Source: Massospora cicadina (lineage: Eukaryota > Entomophthoromycota > Entomophthoromycetes > Entomophthorales > Entomophthoraceae). Taken from it: a DNA stretch of 64,000 bases. The stretch is taken from positions 41,461 through 105,460 of the forward strand of contig JAKSZP010009514.1 in the NCBI GenBank assembly GCA_022478985.1. The letters are read 5' to 3'. Shown in pieces: positions 46,560-58,987 of this stretch (position 1 is its first letter; the number at the start of each line of letters is the position of its first letter). Below the pieces are notes generated by a model. It was given only the letters and a program-made list of their open reading frames with translations. It ran no database searches and had not been told where the DNA came from. Both the position numbers and the translations under genes were made by a program.

Positions 46560-48245
46560 GGTGGCATAGCGGCGAGATGCTTATCCCTCCATGGCAGAGG
46601 GGGAGGGGGATCAGGCAGATCATCATTATCTTCCTCAGGATTAGCATTGAAAAAGAGGATCAATGCTGATAGCAAGGGGTTGTGGCATCTGAAGGATGAG
46701 GGTCATGGTGTGGTAGGTAGCAGTCAAGCTTGACAATTTGGGTATGGATGAAAAGCCTCATGAGTTTGGAAACATGGTGTTCATCTTGGATGCAGTCGTC
46801 AGGAAGTTAATAAATTTCACAATGTTTGCTCTGGTGATATGTGTGGATGGGGAAAATCTTCCAGATAAACAATGCGTTTGACAGCGGTGGCGGAAGTTTT
46901 ATGGAAGAGTTGGATTTCCTCTTTTGAAGTAGGAGGAAATTTGGAGGGGAAAAAGAGGGATGCAGCCCTTTTTTAAATTCAGCGATAGATTTTGCCATGG
47001 CTCCATGAAGGTGGCGATTTTTGGGTGAGGCCACCACAGCCTCAGCAAGCTGATGGCAACTTTGGTATGTGATAGCATTAGGTTTGGTGACATACTATTT
47101 GGGAGGGAGTGGGGCATCAAAGTCTTAATTCATAAAAGGTTCTAAATCAATTGGTTTAACCGGAGGTGTGACAATTTCACCAGATTTGGTCACTTCATCA
47201 GTTAAGTCCCAGGGATTTTGGTTGATTTGAATTGATTTAGTGATAGGTGGCTGTGGTTAGTTAAGTTTTGAGGTAAAGGATTTTTTTGGATTTAACATTG
47301 GGCTAAGCCTGCACCTAATTGGTTGGCATGGGTGTGAATTGGCCAGCTTGGGTTTGAGGCGCTAGCCTTTGCTTCTGATTCGAGTGCATGGCCTGTGGGG
47401 GTGGGGGCAGCCAAATCCTCAAACACTGTTGGTGTGGCCTCATGGGTGGAGTTGGACGTGTTAACAGGGTGTGAATTATATTGACATGCTTTTTTCATAT
47501 GGTCCAATTCATAGCAGAGGGTGGCAAAATGTGTGACCATAGTCTTGTGGGCCCAAAAGAAATGGTTGGGTGTGAATGGATAAATGCAAGCGGTGGGATG
47601 TGCTAGCCATGTTTAGCTGGTGGGGGGTAATTATGGCCATTGCCCAAGGTGCTGCTAGTCTCTCAGCACCACTTGGGACAATAAATTGGAGGATGGGGTC
47701 TGTGCCATAAGTGGACATCCCAGACATCAACTCCTCATAGAGTGTTTTGGGGGTGGGGAAGGTGTGAGGGGAGGTTCGCAAAGGTCTCACAAGTGTGGTA
47801 TCATTGGAGAGGCGTGTATGGGTGGTAGTAATGAGTGTGTTTTTATAAAATAAAGGGCGTTGCTGCTGCAGCGTCCGCATCCTCTTCAGTAGGGAATCCA
47901 ATAAAGAAGTAGCCCTTGTAAGGGCAGAAGTCAATAAACCCAACTGGTGCCAAGGTGGCCATTGTCAGCTCAATTATCACTTTGTTGGCGTACAGGAAGA
48001 GACGTCCTTACTTGATATGGAGGCAAAAGTGAAAATTTGATTGGGGTAGGGCTAGGGGGTGGGGGCAGGTTGGGTGGATTCATGCAAGGCGGATTGCTAG
48101 GTCCCTTGGAGTGACATAGTGGCTAGTTGTATTTGGCAGACTGGATGAGCCAGTTGACATATGTTTTCCTGCTGGGCGGTATATGCTAGTGGATGGAGCA
48201 CTGCTTCCCCATATTGGGGCAGCAGGTGGTGGATCTGAGGACATA
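46560..48245 (-). pseudogene. hLINE-B2 ORF1
   Basis: It starts MSSDPPPAAPIWGSS, aligned with hLINE-B1. Homologous landmarks are GFIDFCPYKGYFFIGFPTEE (about 47,900) and the knuckle remnant LCYELDHMKKAC (about 47,500), in which the first Cys is lost. Helical C-terminal frames follow to about 46,600. Multiple stops and shifts. Confidence 0.68.
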
Positions 48246-48349
48246 AATTTAATAATTGGTGCAGTGAGGTAGTGGTAGAAATCGACTTATTTTCAAAAAA
48301 TCGCTCAAAATTGATGTCAAGCGGAAATAGAGTCAATTTAAGCTTTTTA

Positions 48350-48482
48350 CACAATATAACTTGGTAACCAGAGAGGATTGTTATGCCAGATGTGATTGGA
48401 GAGGCAACCCTGGTACTCATATATCTGATGAGGGAGAACCCTAGTTTATTTAAAATTGCCAATAATGGTCAGGGATTACCCC
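48350..48482 (-). pseudogene. G4 fragment between hLINE-B2 and G5
   Basis: The minus-strand frame reads FSLIRYMSTRVASPITSGIT and ILSGYQVILCKKLKLT, with no motif but in the expected position between the protease (63 kb) and the linker (46.3 kb) of the rejoined G4. Confidence 0.4.
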
Positions 48483-49113
48483 TTTTGCAATATGGTTTAA
48501 CTAACCATTCAATCTAAAAGTTTATTATATATATTAAGAGTTTGGCTCTTCAGGATCGTTAGCAACTTTTACCTGTCAAATTAAGCTACTTCAGATCATC
48601 CTGACATTGCTAGTAATTCACGAAATTAAGTTAGGGTGGACTACATTGCCTCATGCCTATATTGATATATGTTTCTAAATAGTTATTGAGGATCAAATTC
48701 TTACTACCCTTCTGGCTATTTCCTATGGATCTTTTCCCAAGATGTGATGAGGCATTTCAGCGTCATATTTAAATCATTTTTTTAATAGATTCCCTATTTT
48801 CTCCTTTGCCCTAACAGCATCAAAACAATCGTCAAGGGTTTTATCCCCAAAATCCAAGCCAATCATATCTACTATTTCCCAGAACAATCATGCAAAGCTT
48901 GGTACTCTTTTGTGTAGTTTATTATGATGGGAATGCGGAATTATGGGGATTTTTTTCATCTGTCTAAAATTATCACTTTCAATAAAAAACCGTTGATGAT
49001 AATTTTGTTATCCTCTGACCTTAGGGTTGCTGTTTACTGCAGTTCTCTAATTTATTTATATACAAAGTTCCAACTGTGCAGTTGTATTTGACTCCCTAGC
49101 GCCAATTGCAACA
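48483..49113 (+). repeat. G5 5' LTR
   Basis: It starts TTTTGCAAT (from TGTTGCAAT) and ends ATTGCAACA, an inverted terminal repeat. It is similar over its whole length to the rejoined 3' LTR and at its ends to G6. Confidence 0.85.
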
Positions 49114-49115
49114 TT

Positions 49116-49131
49116 TGGTGCTCACTACAGG
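49116..49131 (+). promoter_or_regulatory. G5 primer binding site
   Basis: TGGTGCTCACTACAGG lies two bases after the LTR, identical to the G3 site over these 16 bases. Confidence 0.75.
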
Positions 49132-49179
49132 TGGGTGCTTTTGATATTCTGTCTCTTTATAATAACAGAAAAACACAAA

Positions 49180-50200
49180 ACCCTCAACATGCAATATGCT
49201 AGTTATGATAGTCAGAGCAACTCAACTTATATTCCATATGACAAACCTATATTGTGGAAGGCCCATCAAGCAAAAGCATTGTAGCTGAAGTGGCTGAAGC
49301 ATTATTTACAAATGAACTAGAAGACGAAGAAGTTCCCATTAATGCTGAAATCTATCTGGGTTTGAAAACTTTAGGCTGCTTGATTATATTTAAGGGCCAG
49401 GAGATCGAAACCTTAACTTTTCAGTTGAATTTCATCATTCAGCAGCAGGACAAAACTGAACAAAACTTGGCAGCAGAACAGCAACACTTTACTAGTTTAG
49501 TAAAGCAACTCCGCCGGGTGTTTAAGCATACTACTCATATGGGTAGGCATATTTAGAGACCAGATGTTTTGTTGGCTTCTACTTCTGGTAATTCTAATGA
49601 TGAAGTTTTGGCCACTTTGCCAAAGTATTAACTGCTGTACCTATATATGCTGCTACAGACAGTCCTGCCTCAGCGGCCACTATTTCTGTTGACTATGATA
49701 CTCAAGTTGTGTTGCTTCCTCTCCAATAGTTAAACACGTCAACTTGCCCAAGTTCAATAGGCATGGTAATATCCACACCTTAGTACATTTATGTAAAATC
49801 ACAATGGGGAACAACGACGACCATACTAAAACTGGCTAATATAATGAATTTACTAGATCTTTATAGCCTAGAGTTTTATTTTGACGAAGATAAAAAAGTT
49901 GCCATGTCATATATTAATATCAAGAATATTATCATTGATGAGTTTGGATAAACTAAATTGAGGATAAGGTGGAAAACTGCTTTTCTAGGTTTTAACTTCA
50001 AACCAGGAAAAGAAGTTGTGATCTTTGCTAATTGCTTTCACTATAAAGCTCAAGTACTGTATGGGACCCAGGTTCTAAGCCATCACGATAGTCAGATTGC
50101 ATTACGCCACATCTGTGAGCCCTACAATAAATTGTATCGGGCTATGTTAACCGTTTTGAATTCTAGCACTACCATCACTGAAGTGGTAAACTAACTTAGG
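49180..50200 (+). pseudogene. G5 gag
   Basis: A frame at 49,254-49,556 has acidic and helical character with QQQDKTEQNLAAEQQHFTSL, a likely coiled coil. Later, 49,958-50,194 contains VVIFANCFHYKAQVLYGTQV and RHICEPYNKLYRAML, shared with G6 gag. Frameshifts separate the parts. Identity as gag rests on position and on the G6 match. Confidence 0.6.
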
Positions 50201-50475
50201 CGTTTCGCCCTTGCTTTTGGCGCTCCAATTCCAAGACTGATAAAAAAGTCAGTATTATCTATTCACGATGAACACTGACAAGGAATTTTTAAAGTCAGTG
50301 GCGGAGTAGAGCCAATATCCTACCTCTGACAACAATTTAATAATCATATATAATGACTTACCTATAGTAGAACGCTGCCCCTAATTAAAGAAAAGCTCAC
50401 TGCAAATATATTCGCTAAAAGCACTACAGCTCGCGGCCTGAGACAAATAATGACCTATTTGATTATTTAAGTCAA

Positions 50476-50835
50476 GTGGATACTCTTGACATTATTAAAC
50501 TCACTAGGCCAGATCATCATGTCAAGGGCCCTTATGTGGATATTAAAGTGTATAACCATCCAGTCTGTGCAATTGTGGACAGTGAAGCCCCTATCAACAT
50601 CATTTTTTGTAAACTAGAAGAGGGATTGGCAACTAAAGCTGATATAGACCACTGCAGAAAATATGGTACCTCAGGCCTTAATGCTACTACTTTCTTAGGA
50701 GCATATAGCTCTTTGCCATTGGGGTTTGATACAAAAATAAAGTCTGCTCCAGCCATTGTACTACCTCGTGATAATTACAAGATGCTCATTGGGACCTCTT
50801 TTATAAGAGAATTTTGGGCTGAAAGCCAATTTTGA
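50476..50835 (+). pseudogene. G5 aspartic protease
   Basis: This 119-codon frame has CAIVDSEAPINII near residues 32-44, where the usual D-S/T-G-A active site reads DSEA, so the glycine is lost. The C-terminal half, PRDNYKMLIGTSFIREFWAE, matches the conserved gypsy protease end also seen in G4 (HNYDMLIGAAFRRHIG). The enzyme would process gag. The active-site change suggests it is inactive. Confidence 0.75.
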
Positions 50836-51532
50836 TGACAACTCCCTGGAATTAGAAGGATAACAGTTTCCCTTTACTATATGTGGGATGTCGCTGAGGA
50901 GTAACTAAGCCTGACGGCCATTTTTATGAAATGCTCAGATGATTCTGATGAGATGAGGGTGCCATTAAAGGATGAGATAATTTCAGATTTTTCATTAGAT
51001 AAAGAATATAGCCAAATGGATGATGTACACACCTTGCTTGCGCGGCTTCCAGAGCCAGCAGAAACTGAACCCACCACTCAGCCAGAATCAGCTGCAAAAA
51101 CTTCCATAATATTGAACGTCAAGTACAATGGGGGATTTTCCATTGATTATTGAAAGGGGAAACAGAAACCTTTAAATTTATCACACCGCGTCACAAAGTG
51201 CAACAAAACCTTTCCATCATGTTGTAAAATTTGAACTTATTAAACCAAGGCATCAGGCCCTCATTGGAACAAATATTACTTTACAAGTTCCTGAAGTTAT
51301 GTATGGTAAGACCCTTCCGGTCCTCCACTTATCTATAAATGATTCTACTGCCGCCTCTGGTGCCATTCACCCACACCATGGGAAAAAGGGTGTCATTAGA
51401 AAGCACTTATTATCACCCAGCACAAATTCAGAAGCACAAGATCATTACTTATGCTTATGTGCTGCCTTTCTTAGCGGCCTAATATTTCTAGTCACCACTA
51501 ACCACCGCTCTTCTGTACTATATTGTTTATTT
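50836..51532 (+). other. G5 internal tail without pol domains
   Basis: An acidic frame at 50,926-51,153 (LLARLPEPAETEPTTQPESA) and one at 51,299-51,670 follow the protease. Neither contains RT, RNase H or integrase motifs, and only about 700 bases separate the protease from the polypurine tract, too little for pol. Confidence 0.65.
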
Positions 51533-51543
51533 AAGTGGGGGAG
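51533..51543 (+). promoter_or_regulatory. G5 polypurine tract
   Basis: AAGTGGGGGAG (about 51,533-51,543) directly precedes the 3' LTR start AATGGCAAT. Confidence 0.65.
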
Positions 51544-51601
51544 AATGGCAATCTGGTTTACACAACTATTCTATTTGTTTTATAAAATATTTCAGATTAA
51601 T
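51544..51601 (+). repeat. G5 3' LTR, fragment 1 of 3
   Basis: It aligns with 48,483-48,537. Its last 19 bases are the LINE-A2 target site. Confidence 0.75.
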
Positions 51602-51697
51602 AAAACTTTTCTCTCTCGTTGCAATCACTTTTGCAACTTGTTCAATTCAATTCTGATTCTAGTTTATTAATCTCACAGAGGAGATTAGTCTGCGCCC

Positions 51698-53110
51698 ATG
51701 TCAGGGAGTAGTTGGGCAAGTAAGGTAAGAGGAGCAGGTGGTAGGCCCGCGGCCTCAAATGTTCAAAAACGCCCCAAAGAAACCAGCGGAATAGAAAAAA
51801 ATAAAAAACTGGTGGTCACTATTTCCCCAGAAATCCTCACATGGCAAGTGCAATGCAACCAGTACATCAACACGCCGCACTCCCAACCACTCTCGTCAAT
51901 GAAATATGGAATCCATGTGTTTCTGTACATCCAACAAACAGCTCTATGGGAAAAATTTTGTGGGGATGTGCACACTTTTTTCCTGACTGCGGTGTACATT
52001 GCACCTCACTCCATGTCATGCAGTTGGCTGAACCTTGGTTTCAAAAACAAGGAGGCAGCAGATGAAGCTGCTGTGGTGCGCATAGTGATTGACCTCCCCA
52101 AAGGGCAATGGGTCATCGAAACCAAATGCACCAGATGGACAAAATCCAACCAAATTTTCCTCACATTTGACTTTTTGCCTACTACGGTAAAACGTGCCAT
52201 TTTGGAGCAGCACCTGAAAGATGGTCTCACCGTATATGGCGAAATACAATCTTTCAAAATGCAACACTTTACACTGATGCCACACCTATGCACCGGCAAA
52301 GCCATCGCAGTTCTGACCCCAACTGAGGAGATTGCAAAGGACCTAACCCAGATCCCGCACTCCATATATATAAATATTGAAGGGCATACCACCCACCCTT
52401 TCTGGGTAACCGTGGACAGCATGCCCCCTATCTGCACCCACTGTGATGCGTTTGGCCATAAGGCACATGCATGCCCCACCAAGGAGGGCATCACATTCCA
52501 AGAGCACCCCTCGGCAGCCATGGCCAGCGGAGAGGCGCACTATGAACCAACCGCAAGCACCAAAGAGGCTTTCCCATGGGGAGCACAAGGCTGCTACCTA
52601 CTGGTAAAACCTATTTCCCCGCAAGAGCAGAAGAAGGCCAAGCAGGCCTGCAGGGCTGCAGCCAAGGAAGTGGCCAAAGTCACCTCCACTATCTCACACT
52701 CCCAACGCCAGGAGGATATTGAAACCTTCGCGGTGGAAGAAACTTGGGAATCCCTCAACCAATCAGATTGGAAAGCCCATGCCAATTGGGCCACCCAATC
52801 TGAGGATCTGATGGGTGACTCAATCTCACCCAATTTTTGTAACCAAGCTCCGGTTGAAACAGACTTGGGGTCCAACCTACCTGAAAATTTTCTTTTGACC
52901 CAATCATTGGTGCACCAAACTCATCCGCGCAGCAAAAAATTTGTTTGACGTTGGGGAAACAAAAAGTGAAGGCAAAAGCCAACGCGAACCTTTCTGCTAA
53001 ATTAAAAAAACTACTGATAGCGTTGCTGCAAACACCCACACTGCCATGAAGGCCCATGGGGATCTAGAGGAGGCCAGTGGGCCCAGGTGCCCACCCCCTC
53101 ACACCTAAGG
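51698..53110 (+). pseudogene. LINE-A2 ORF1
   Basis: The ATG at 51,698 opens MSGSSWASKVRGAGGRPAAS. The frame is intact through the RRM-like core and the knuckle CTHCDAFGHKAHAC (about residues 247-260) to a stop at 52,948. A frameshift near 52,890 cuts off the Lys-rich C-terminus found in LINE-A1. This is the best-preserved ORF1 in the window. Confidence 0.88.
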
Positions 53111-56100
53111 TGTGCTGGAGGAAACCTTACTTTAAGGACGTTGAATATCGCCAGACTCAAGGCCTCACCGTCCCAGGCTAGAGAACTGAGTTTTTTACAA
53201 TAAAATTTACCCATGGATATTATGGCCATCCAGGAGTCCCACTGTCCACGAGGTTCTGAGGATGCTTGGAAAACATGCTCCTCCCATCCCTATCCTTTTG
53301 GCCAGAGCACTGTGGGGTGCTAGTTCAGAAAAACAATTTTTTCAAAATTTTATTGTCAGAATCCTTTCTCAATGGCTGAGTCCTCGTTGTCACTTTCTCG
53401 TGGGCTGACGTGGTGCATGCTATTGTCAACATCTATGCCCCAATCTGTGCATGAAAGCATCAGAAATTTTTCTCGTTGCTCAAATCCCTCCCATTACCCC
53501 CAGACCCTTTCATAGTTGGCGACATGAACTGTTGGCTAAACACACCAATGGACCGTTGGCCTTCCTCCTCCCATGCCCCAGGGTTATGTAGAACTTCGCA
53601 TTCTAAAGGCCACCCTTGGATTAATGGATGCGCTGCCGTGGCAAGCCCCACTGATCGAAAACATGATGCACCCCCACGTCAACAATGGCCAATTAAGGTC
53701 CATGACCCGCATCAACCTTATCCTTATGCTGGCAAGATTCCAACCCCACATTTCCCACTTCAAAACAACAAAAATTGAATTCTCCGACCATTGACTGGTC
53801 TCAATAACCTACCACCTTCTGTCACAGTGGCTAAGGCCCCATATTGGTGCAAACTCCGCCCTCCTGAACTTGCGTCGCCAGGATTTTCCACTCAGATGGA
53901 ATCAGCAACTTTGGCAAAAGAGTTTGTTACACCATTTTGCGAGGACCCCATCTCCACATGGTCTACCTTCAAAGAGGATACCATACTCCACTCTCGCCAC
54001 CTCTCCTCCCAGTGCTCATGAGCCACATTGGCCGTCATTTCGCACACTCTGGCAGAGTTGGCACACCTGGAGTCCAACATCAGCTACAGGCTACAGCCCT
54101 GCATGGGGCTGGAAGTGGGCGGAAGCAGCCACCCACCTCAACGCACTCAAAAGGCAACACAAACATTGGGTTTGTGTTCAGTACAGGGTCAAACGCATTA
54201 CAGAGGGCGACAAGTGCACCGCATATTTTGTCAAAAAAAATTTCGCACCACGCCAGAGTGTGGCCTGCACACAGGTGAAAAGATCGGATAATTCCGTTGC
54301 AGATACGCCAGCTGAAGTGGCAATCAAAATATAAAAGTATTACTCTTAGTTGTACCTATCTGATCCAATTCAGCCAGCTGAAGTGGCGGAATTTTTTGAC
54401 TGAACCCACATCTGCACAATTTCTCGATACCCAGAAATAATGAATTTGATTACTCCAAATGAACTATGGACAGCCATCCGTGGTGCACCAAATCAGAAAT
54501 GCCCAAGCCCAGATGGCATTCCATATGAGTTCTGTAAAAAGTACTTCAAATATATATCCCCACTGCTGCTTGCCTCACTTAACCAGAGCCTTATGAAAAT
54601 GCGCCTCCTACCAGGAGGACAAGGGGCCTTCACTGTCACAATCTTCAAGAAAGGGGACAAGCTAGACTTAGCCAACTGGCGCCCTATTTCTTTAACTAGC
54701 ACGGATACAAAAATTTAACTAAAATCATGGCTAACCTTTTAGGGATTGTAGCATCTACCACTATCTCCCCAGAACAATTCAGTTTCATACCCAGAAGGTC
54801 GATTTGGGACAACGTGCACTCTGTAGATAATGCATGCCAGTCCACAGCCTCTGGGGCACTTGTATTCTTGGACCAACAGAAGGCCTATGATAGAGTAAAC
54901 TGGGAATACCTCAGGGCCTGCCTCCATCAATTCTGCTTACCCCCTCGCTTCATCAACTGGGTGATGCTGCTCACGGAATCTGTAACAATGGCAGTGCATG
55001 GCCCTGGCTTCCTAACGGAAGTAGTCCGCCCTCAAAGGGGCTTACGACAAGGGGACCCCCTTAGCCCACTATTATACAACTTCAGCCTTGACCCACTACT
55101 TCGAAACAGGAATGCCCAACTCACTGGGGTCCATGTGCCAGGCCAAGCCCCAGTCAAGATGATGGCGTTTGCAGATGACTGTGTGGTTGGGGTGTCTAAT
55201 AATAAAGATGCACGTGCACTTGAAGATCTCATCCAGGAGTATTCTTAAGTAAGTAATGCTGCACTGAACGCTTCCAAAACCGAAATAATCCTCCTTGGTC
55301 AGTATCAAACCTGCTGGGCCCCAGCAACCAGTGCCCAGCCCGGCCCATCTGCTCGCACACATGCTCGCCCTCCCAGCTCAACCCACACCGCCCTACTAGT
55401 GATCCCCTTCATGCCACGCCCTACCATAGAGCTGATCCGCCATCTGGGCGTGTGAGTGGAGGCAGGCGGGTATGCATCAGCAGTAATGAAAAGTCATATT
55501 CTAGACAACGTGCCGAAGTGCATCGCCTCCCTCAGAGCCCACCCTACTTCCCTTACTGGCAGGGTTGTTTTAGCCAACTCTATGCTCCTCTCCAAAGTCT
55601 GGTTTGGAGCCCACGCCATCTTCTTTTCCCTAGCCTTTTCAAATCCTTGTATGCCCTGCTGCAAGGATGGCTTTGGTCAGGCGCTTACCACCAGTACGGC
55701 TAGAGGTCATGTTTGGCCCTCATCATCATGGTGGCATGGGCCTGCTTGACTTCTAAGCCCATGCTGCCAAGATCCTGGGCACCTGGATTGCAGCTGTCAC
55801 CGCCCCTACGCTCCCCTCCCAACACTGGTCCCGCGCGGCCCGCTCCAACTTCTCCCACGCCTTGGGACTTAACAATCCATCGAACCCTCACTCCTTGATG
55901 AAATACCTGGCTTCACACCCATCGGCCGCAGGTCCTCACGGGACTAAAACCCACTACAAATGAATCCTCCTCTTCATGCGGAGCGCTGAGTGGAGAATTT
56001 GTATTAACGGACACACAGCTCAGAGAGGCCACCACTCTCCTCAGCTCACACAAGAGATACAGGGCCACCCATCCAGGATGGCGTGATCCCCACAAGACCC

Positions 56101-56732
56101 CATGTCCTATCCAGGGTGGACTACTTGGACATGATGGACATCCCTTACTCCATTGAGACTCAAAAGACTATTTGGAAATATGCACACCATCCTCTGTTGC
56201 AGCCTCAAATCCGCTCTCATGTGTGGCGCTGCCTGAGGTGGGTGTACCATATGGCAGAGAGCTCTAACGCTTTACACTCATCCTGCGTCGTGTGTGGCCA
56301 GTATGGAATGCTGTTTCACCGCATGGAGAAGTGTCCTACCTCTATAGTGATATGGCGTGAAGTCCAACGTCTGCTTGGCCAGGATCAAACACATCCTTTC
56401 AGTCTATCAAGGGATATGTTTGCTTTATCAATGGCCTCCCCCTTCCACTCTCCCTCTGTGCTCTGGTGGTTGCAATCGCCATTTGGACCATCCACACGAT
56501 TGTCTTGGATGCCCTCACAGGCTTCACCCCCACCTTCCCAGAAGCTGTCCACAGATTCCAGTCCCATTTGGCGGACCACTTTCAGGCGTGGATATTTGGA
56601 TACCTCCCACTGTGTCACCGACAGCTGGTATCATCCTGGTTCCCAGTTTGGCTCATCAAATCAGACCCTTTCCTCCACACGTGTTCAATTGTGGCTACGG
56701 CCTCCTCACACATTCCCTCCTCCTCCCCATAA
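53110..56732 (+). pseudogene. LINE-A2 ORF2: endonuclease, RT, CCHC
   Basis: The ORF2 start codon of LINE-A1 is replaced here by GTGCTGGAG near 53,112. Endonuclease motifs are VGDMNCWL (about 53,515), MTRINLILM (Asn where LINE-A1 has catalytic-type Asp) and FSDH (about 53,790). The RT is spread over 54,440-54,718 and 54,727-55,248 with GDPLSPLLYN and an intact FADD (about 55,170). The CCHC CVVCGQYGMLFHRMEKC is near 56,290, and the end is at 56,732. There are more than six stops or shifts. Confidence 0.88.
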
Positions 56733-56821
56733 TTGCGTTCCCGCAGGCAACAAGAGATAGCTTCACTTCTCTGGGGTGCCTTCCCTGTTCTAAGTTTTGT
56801 TTCTTTCAGGTCAACTTTGGA

Positions 56822-56850
56822 AGTGTCTTTCCCATGGTCAGCCTTCCTCA
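56822..56850 (+). promoter_or_regulatory. 3' tail motif of LINE-A2
   Basis: AGTGTCTTTCCCATGGTCAG followed by CCTTCCTCATAATAAA, equivalent to LINE-A1 35,595-35,567. Confidence 0.55.
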
Positions 56851-56899
56851 TAATAAATTTAAAATTTAGAATTAAAATTTTAAAATATTTTAGGTTAAT

Positions 56900-57440
56900 G
56901 TTTGACTCCTCAGGCTTGTTGGCATCTTTTACTTGCCAAATCAAGTTATGTTAAATAGTCCTAACAAATCTGGTAATTCACTTAATTAAATTAAGGCGGA
57001 TTACCTTGCCCACGTGCCTATGTTTATATATGTTGCTGAATAGTTATTGAGGATCAAACTCTTACCACCCACCAGCAATTTCCTATGAATATCTTCCCAT
57101 CGAGTTATGAGGCATTCTGGCACCATAATTAAAATCCCTTGTTATTATTTTCCTTTTTATTTTTTGCTCTGCAGGCGCCAAAATGATCTCTAAGGGTTTT
57201 ATTACCAAAAACCCAAGCCAATCATGTCTACCATTTCCCAGAATACCCATGCACAGCTTGGTACTCTTATGTGTAGTTTTATTATGATAGACTACAAAAT
57301 TGAAGGGATCTTTTTACCTTACTAATTTTAGCTTTATCAATAAAAAAGCTTTTTACATTATTTTTGTTATTTTTTAGACTTGGAGTTACTATTTACTTAC
57401 AGTTCTCTATTTTTTTATATATAGAAAGTTCCAATCTATT
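56900..57440 (+). repeat. G5 3' LTR, fragment 2 of 3
   Basis: It aligns with about 48,540-49,075 of the 5' LTR (TAGTTATTGAGGATCAAA, GCTTGGTACTCTT). It ends in the LINE-C target AAAGTTCCAATCTATT. Confidence 0.85.
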
Positions 57441-57518
57441 GTTTTTCTTTCCCATTATTATCACTTTTAGTAACATGATTCTACACAATTTCTCCGAGAT
57501 TGACAATCAACCTGGAAT

Positions 57519-58987
57519 ATGAGCACATTTGTCCGCAACAATACAAGTTGGGCAAAAGTGGCCAGCACAAAAGACCTGAAGCCCTCCCAACCCGCCAGGG
57601 AAAAACGCCCCAGCAGAATGTTGACACACCCTCTCACCAAAAAGAGTGAGTACAGAGCAGCACCTGGGAGTTTTGCAATTCTTGCAAAAAATGGGCGCAT
57701 ATACCAAAATTGAACACTCCCAACCCTTGTCCTCCCTTGAGCATGGCCTTAGAATTATGGTTGGCGATACTTCCCTTGAATCATGGGAAAAAATGGGGGA
57801 GGCCTTCTCTGCAACTTTCCTGAACACCGTCTCAGTAAATTACAAAAATCTACACAGAGGATGGGTGGACGTTGGGTTCATGTCCATGGAAGAAGCGGTG
57901 GATGCAGCGAAAATTAAATTCTCCATAAAAATCAACAATGAAGACCACACCATCCACATGGTACGCACACGATGGAATGAGGCAAATGACCTATTCATTG
58001 TATTTGACTAATCTCGAGCACCTTGCACCATGATATTCTTGCAGATGAGCTCCATGGGGCCTCAAAGGTTACAGCATAATCAAACAATTTGAATTTGAGA
58101 AATTCCCCCTCCTTCCCCACCTGTGCACAGGGAAGGCAATAGCCATTATAGAACCCAATAAGGACATGGTAGAGGATTTCACCCTCATTCCATGCACAGT
58201 GACCATCAACCTCCCCGATGGCAGCATATCTCGCCCCTTCTGTATCACACCAGAACACACCCCACCTATCTGCAAATTCTGCTCAGCAATAGGCCACAAA
58301 GACCATGCATGCCCCGTCAAGTGCGGGATTGAAGCACCAGAATTTTGTGAGGACAATATGGATGAAACAAGCCCAACTTTCGGCAAAATTAAGGTCTCCA
58401 CTTTTGCCTTCTATTGGGGTGAAAGAGCCGATACTGCTTTGGTCAAGCCCATCTCATGCAAGGACTGCTGTCATGCACAGACCACCCGCAAGCAGGCCGC
58501 GAATTCCGCCAAGACCTAAACTCACACCACAATTTCCACGGAACAAATTCAGGCGGATGCCATGGCAGCACAGCGGAATAACCAATCAGATCCTCCACAT
58601 AAAACCCAACACAACCAAAACGATGAAATTTTTGGACAAAATCAACCAAACACCTCCAACCAAGCGGGAGCAGATCCACTTTGCACCACTGGGGATCCTC
58701 CCAGCCAATCACATGTGATAGGCGATGATATGGAAGACCACTTCAGCCAATCACAATGTGATAACACCTATGCACAAGACCCAACCACCCCAACTCCTAG
58801 TTTCTGCCCATCAAACCCACAGGCAAACAGCAAAAAAATTCTTTTAATGAGGCAAAAGCCAACCCACGCCAGACCCAAAATCCACGGAGTAATCCAAGCT
58901 AAAAGAAACCAAACAATGCCAGCACCAAGGCCGCCGACCAACATACTGGAACAAATCTGGCTATTCGACCCCATACTCACAGTATGA
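57519..58987 (+). pseudogene. LINE-C ORF1
   Basis: The ATG at 57,519 opens MSTFVRNNTSWAKVASTKDL. A shift near 57,700 leads to IEHSQPLSSLEHGLRIMVGD, parallel to LINE-A ORF1, with a stop at 58,009. The frame resumes at 58,166 after a further lesion, with the knuckle CKFCSAIGHKDHAC (about 58,276), and a Gln/Asn-rich tail ends at TGA 58,985-58,987. That stop overlaps an ATG (ATGA) which is the likely ORF2 start. Confidence 0.82.

Larger units (their letters stand above)
46416..48332 (-). mobile_element. hLINE-B2, second complete ORF1-only half-LINE
   Basis: The boundaries come from an imperfect TSD, TCGATTTTAAGTTTTA (46,399-46,414) and TCAATTTAAGCTTTTTA (48,333-48,349). The 1,917-bp length equals hLINE-B1 to one base. 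It starts with a 5' UTR of about 87 bases, then ATG at 48,245, and ends in a TAAATAAATAAAT-type tail. No RT or endonuclease is present. It lies inside G4. Confidence 0.78.
51602..56880 (+). mobile_element. LINE-A2, full-length copy in the G5 3' LTR
   Basis: The TSD TAAAATATTTCAGATTAAT (51,583-51,601) recurs at 56,881-56,899 with two transitions. The 5,279-bp length matches LINE-A1. A 96-base 5' UTR precedes ORF1, and the 3' end carries TGTCTTTCCCATGGTCAGCC and an AATAAATTTAAAATTT tail. It is more decayed than LINE-A1. Confidence 0.9.

Noticed and set aside
51763..52588. Minus-strand ORFs across LINE-A2 ORF1, up to 171 codons
   Set aside because: They are antisense to a well-supported ORF1 with conserved motifs.
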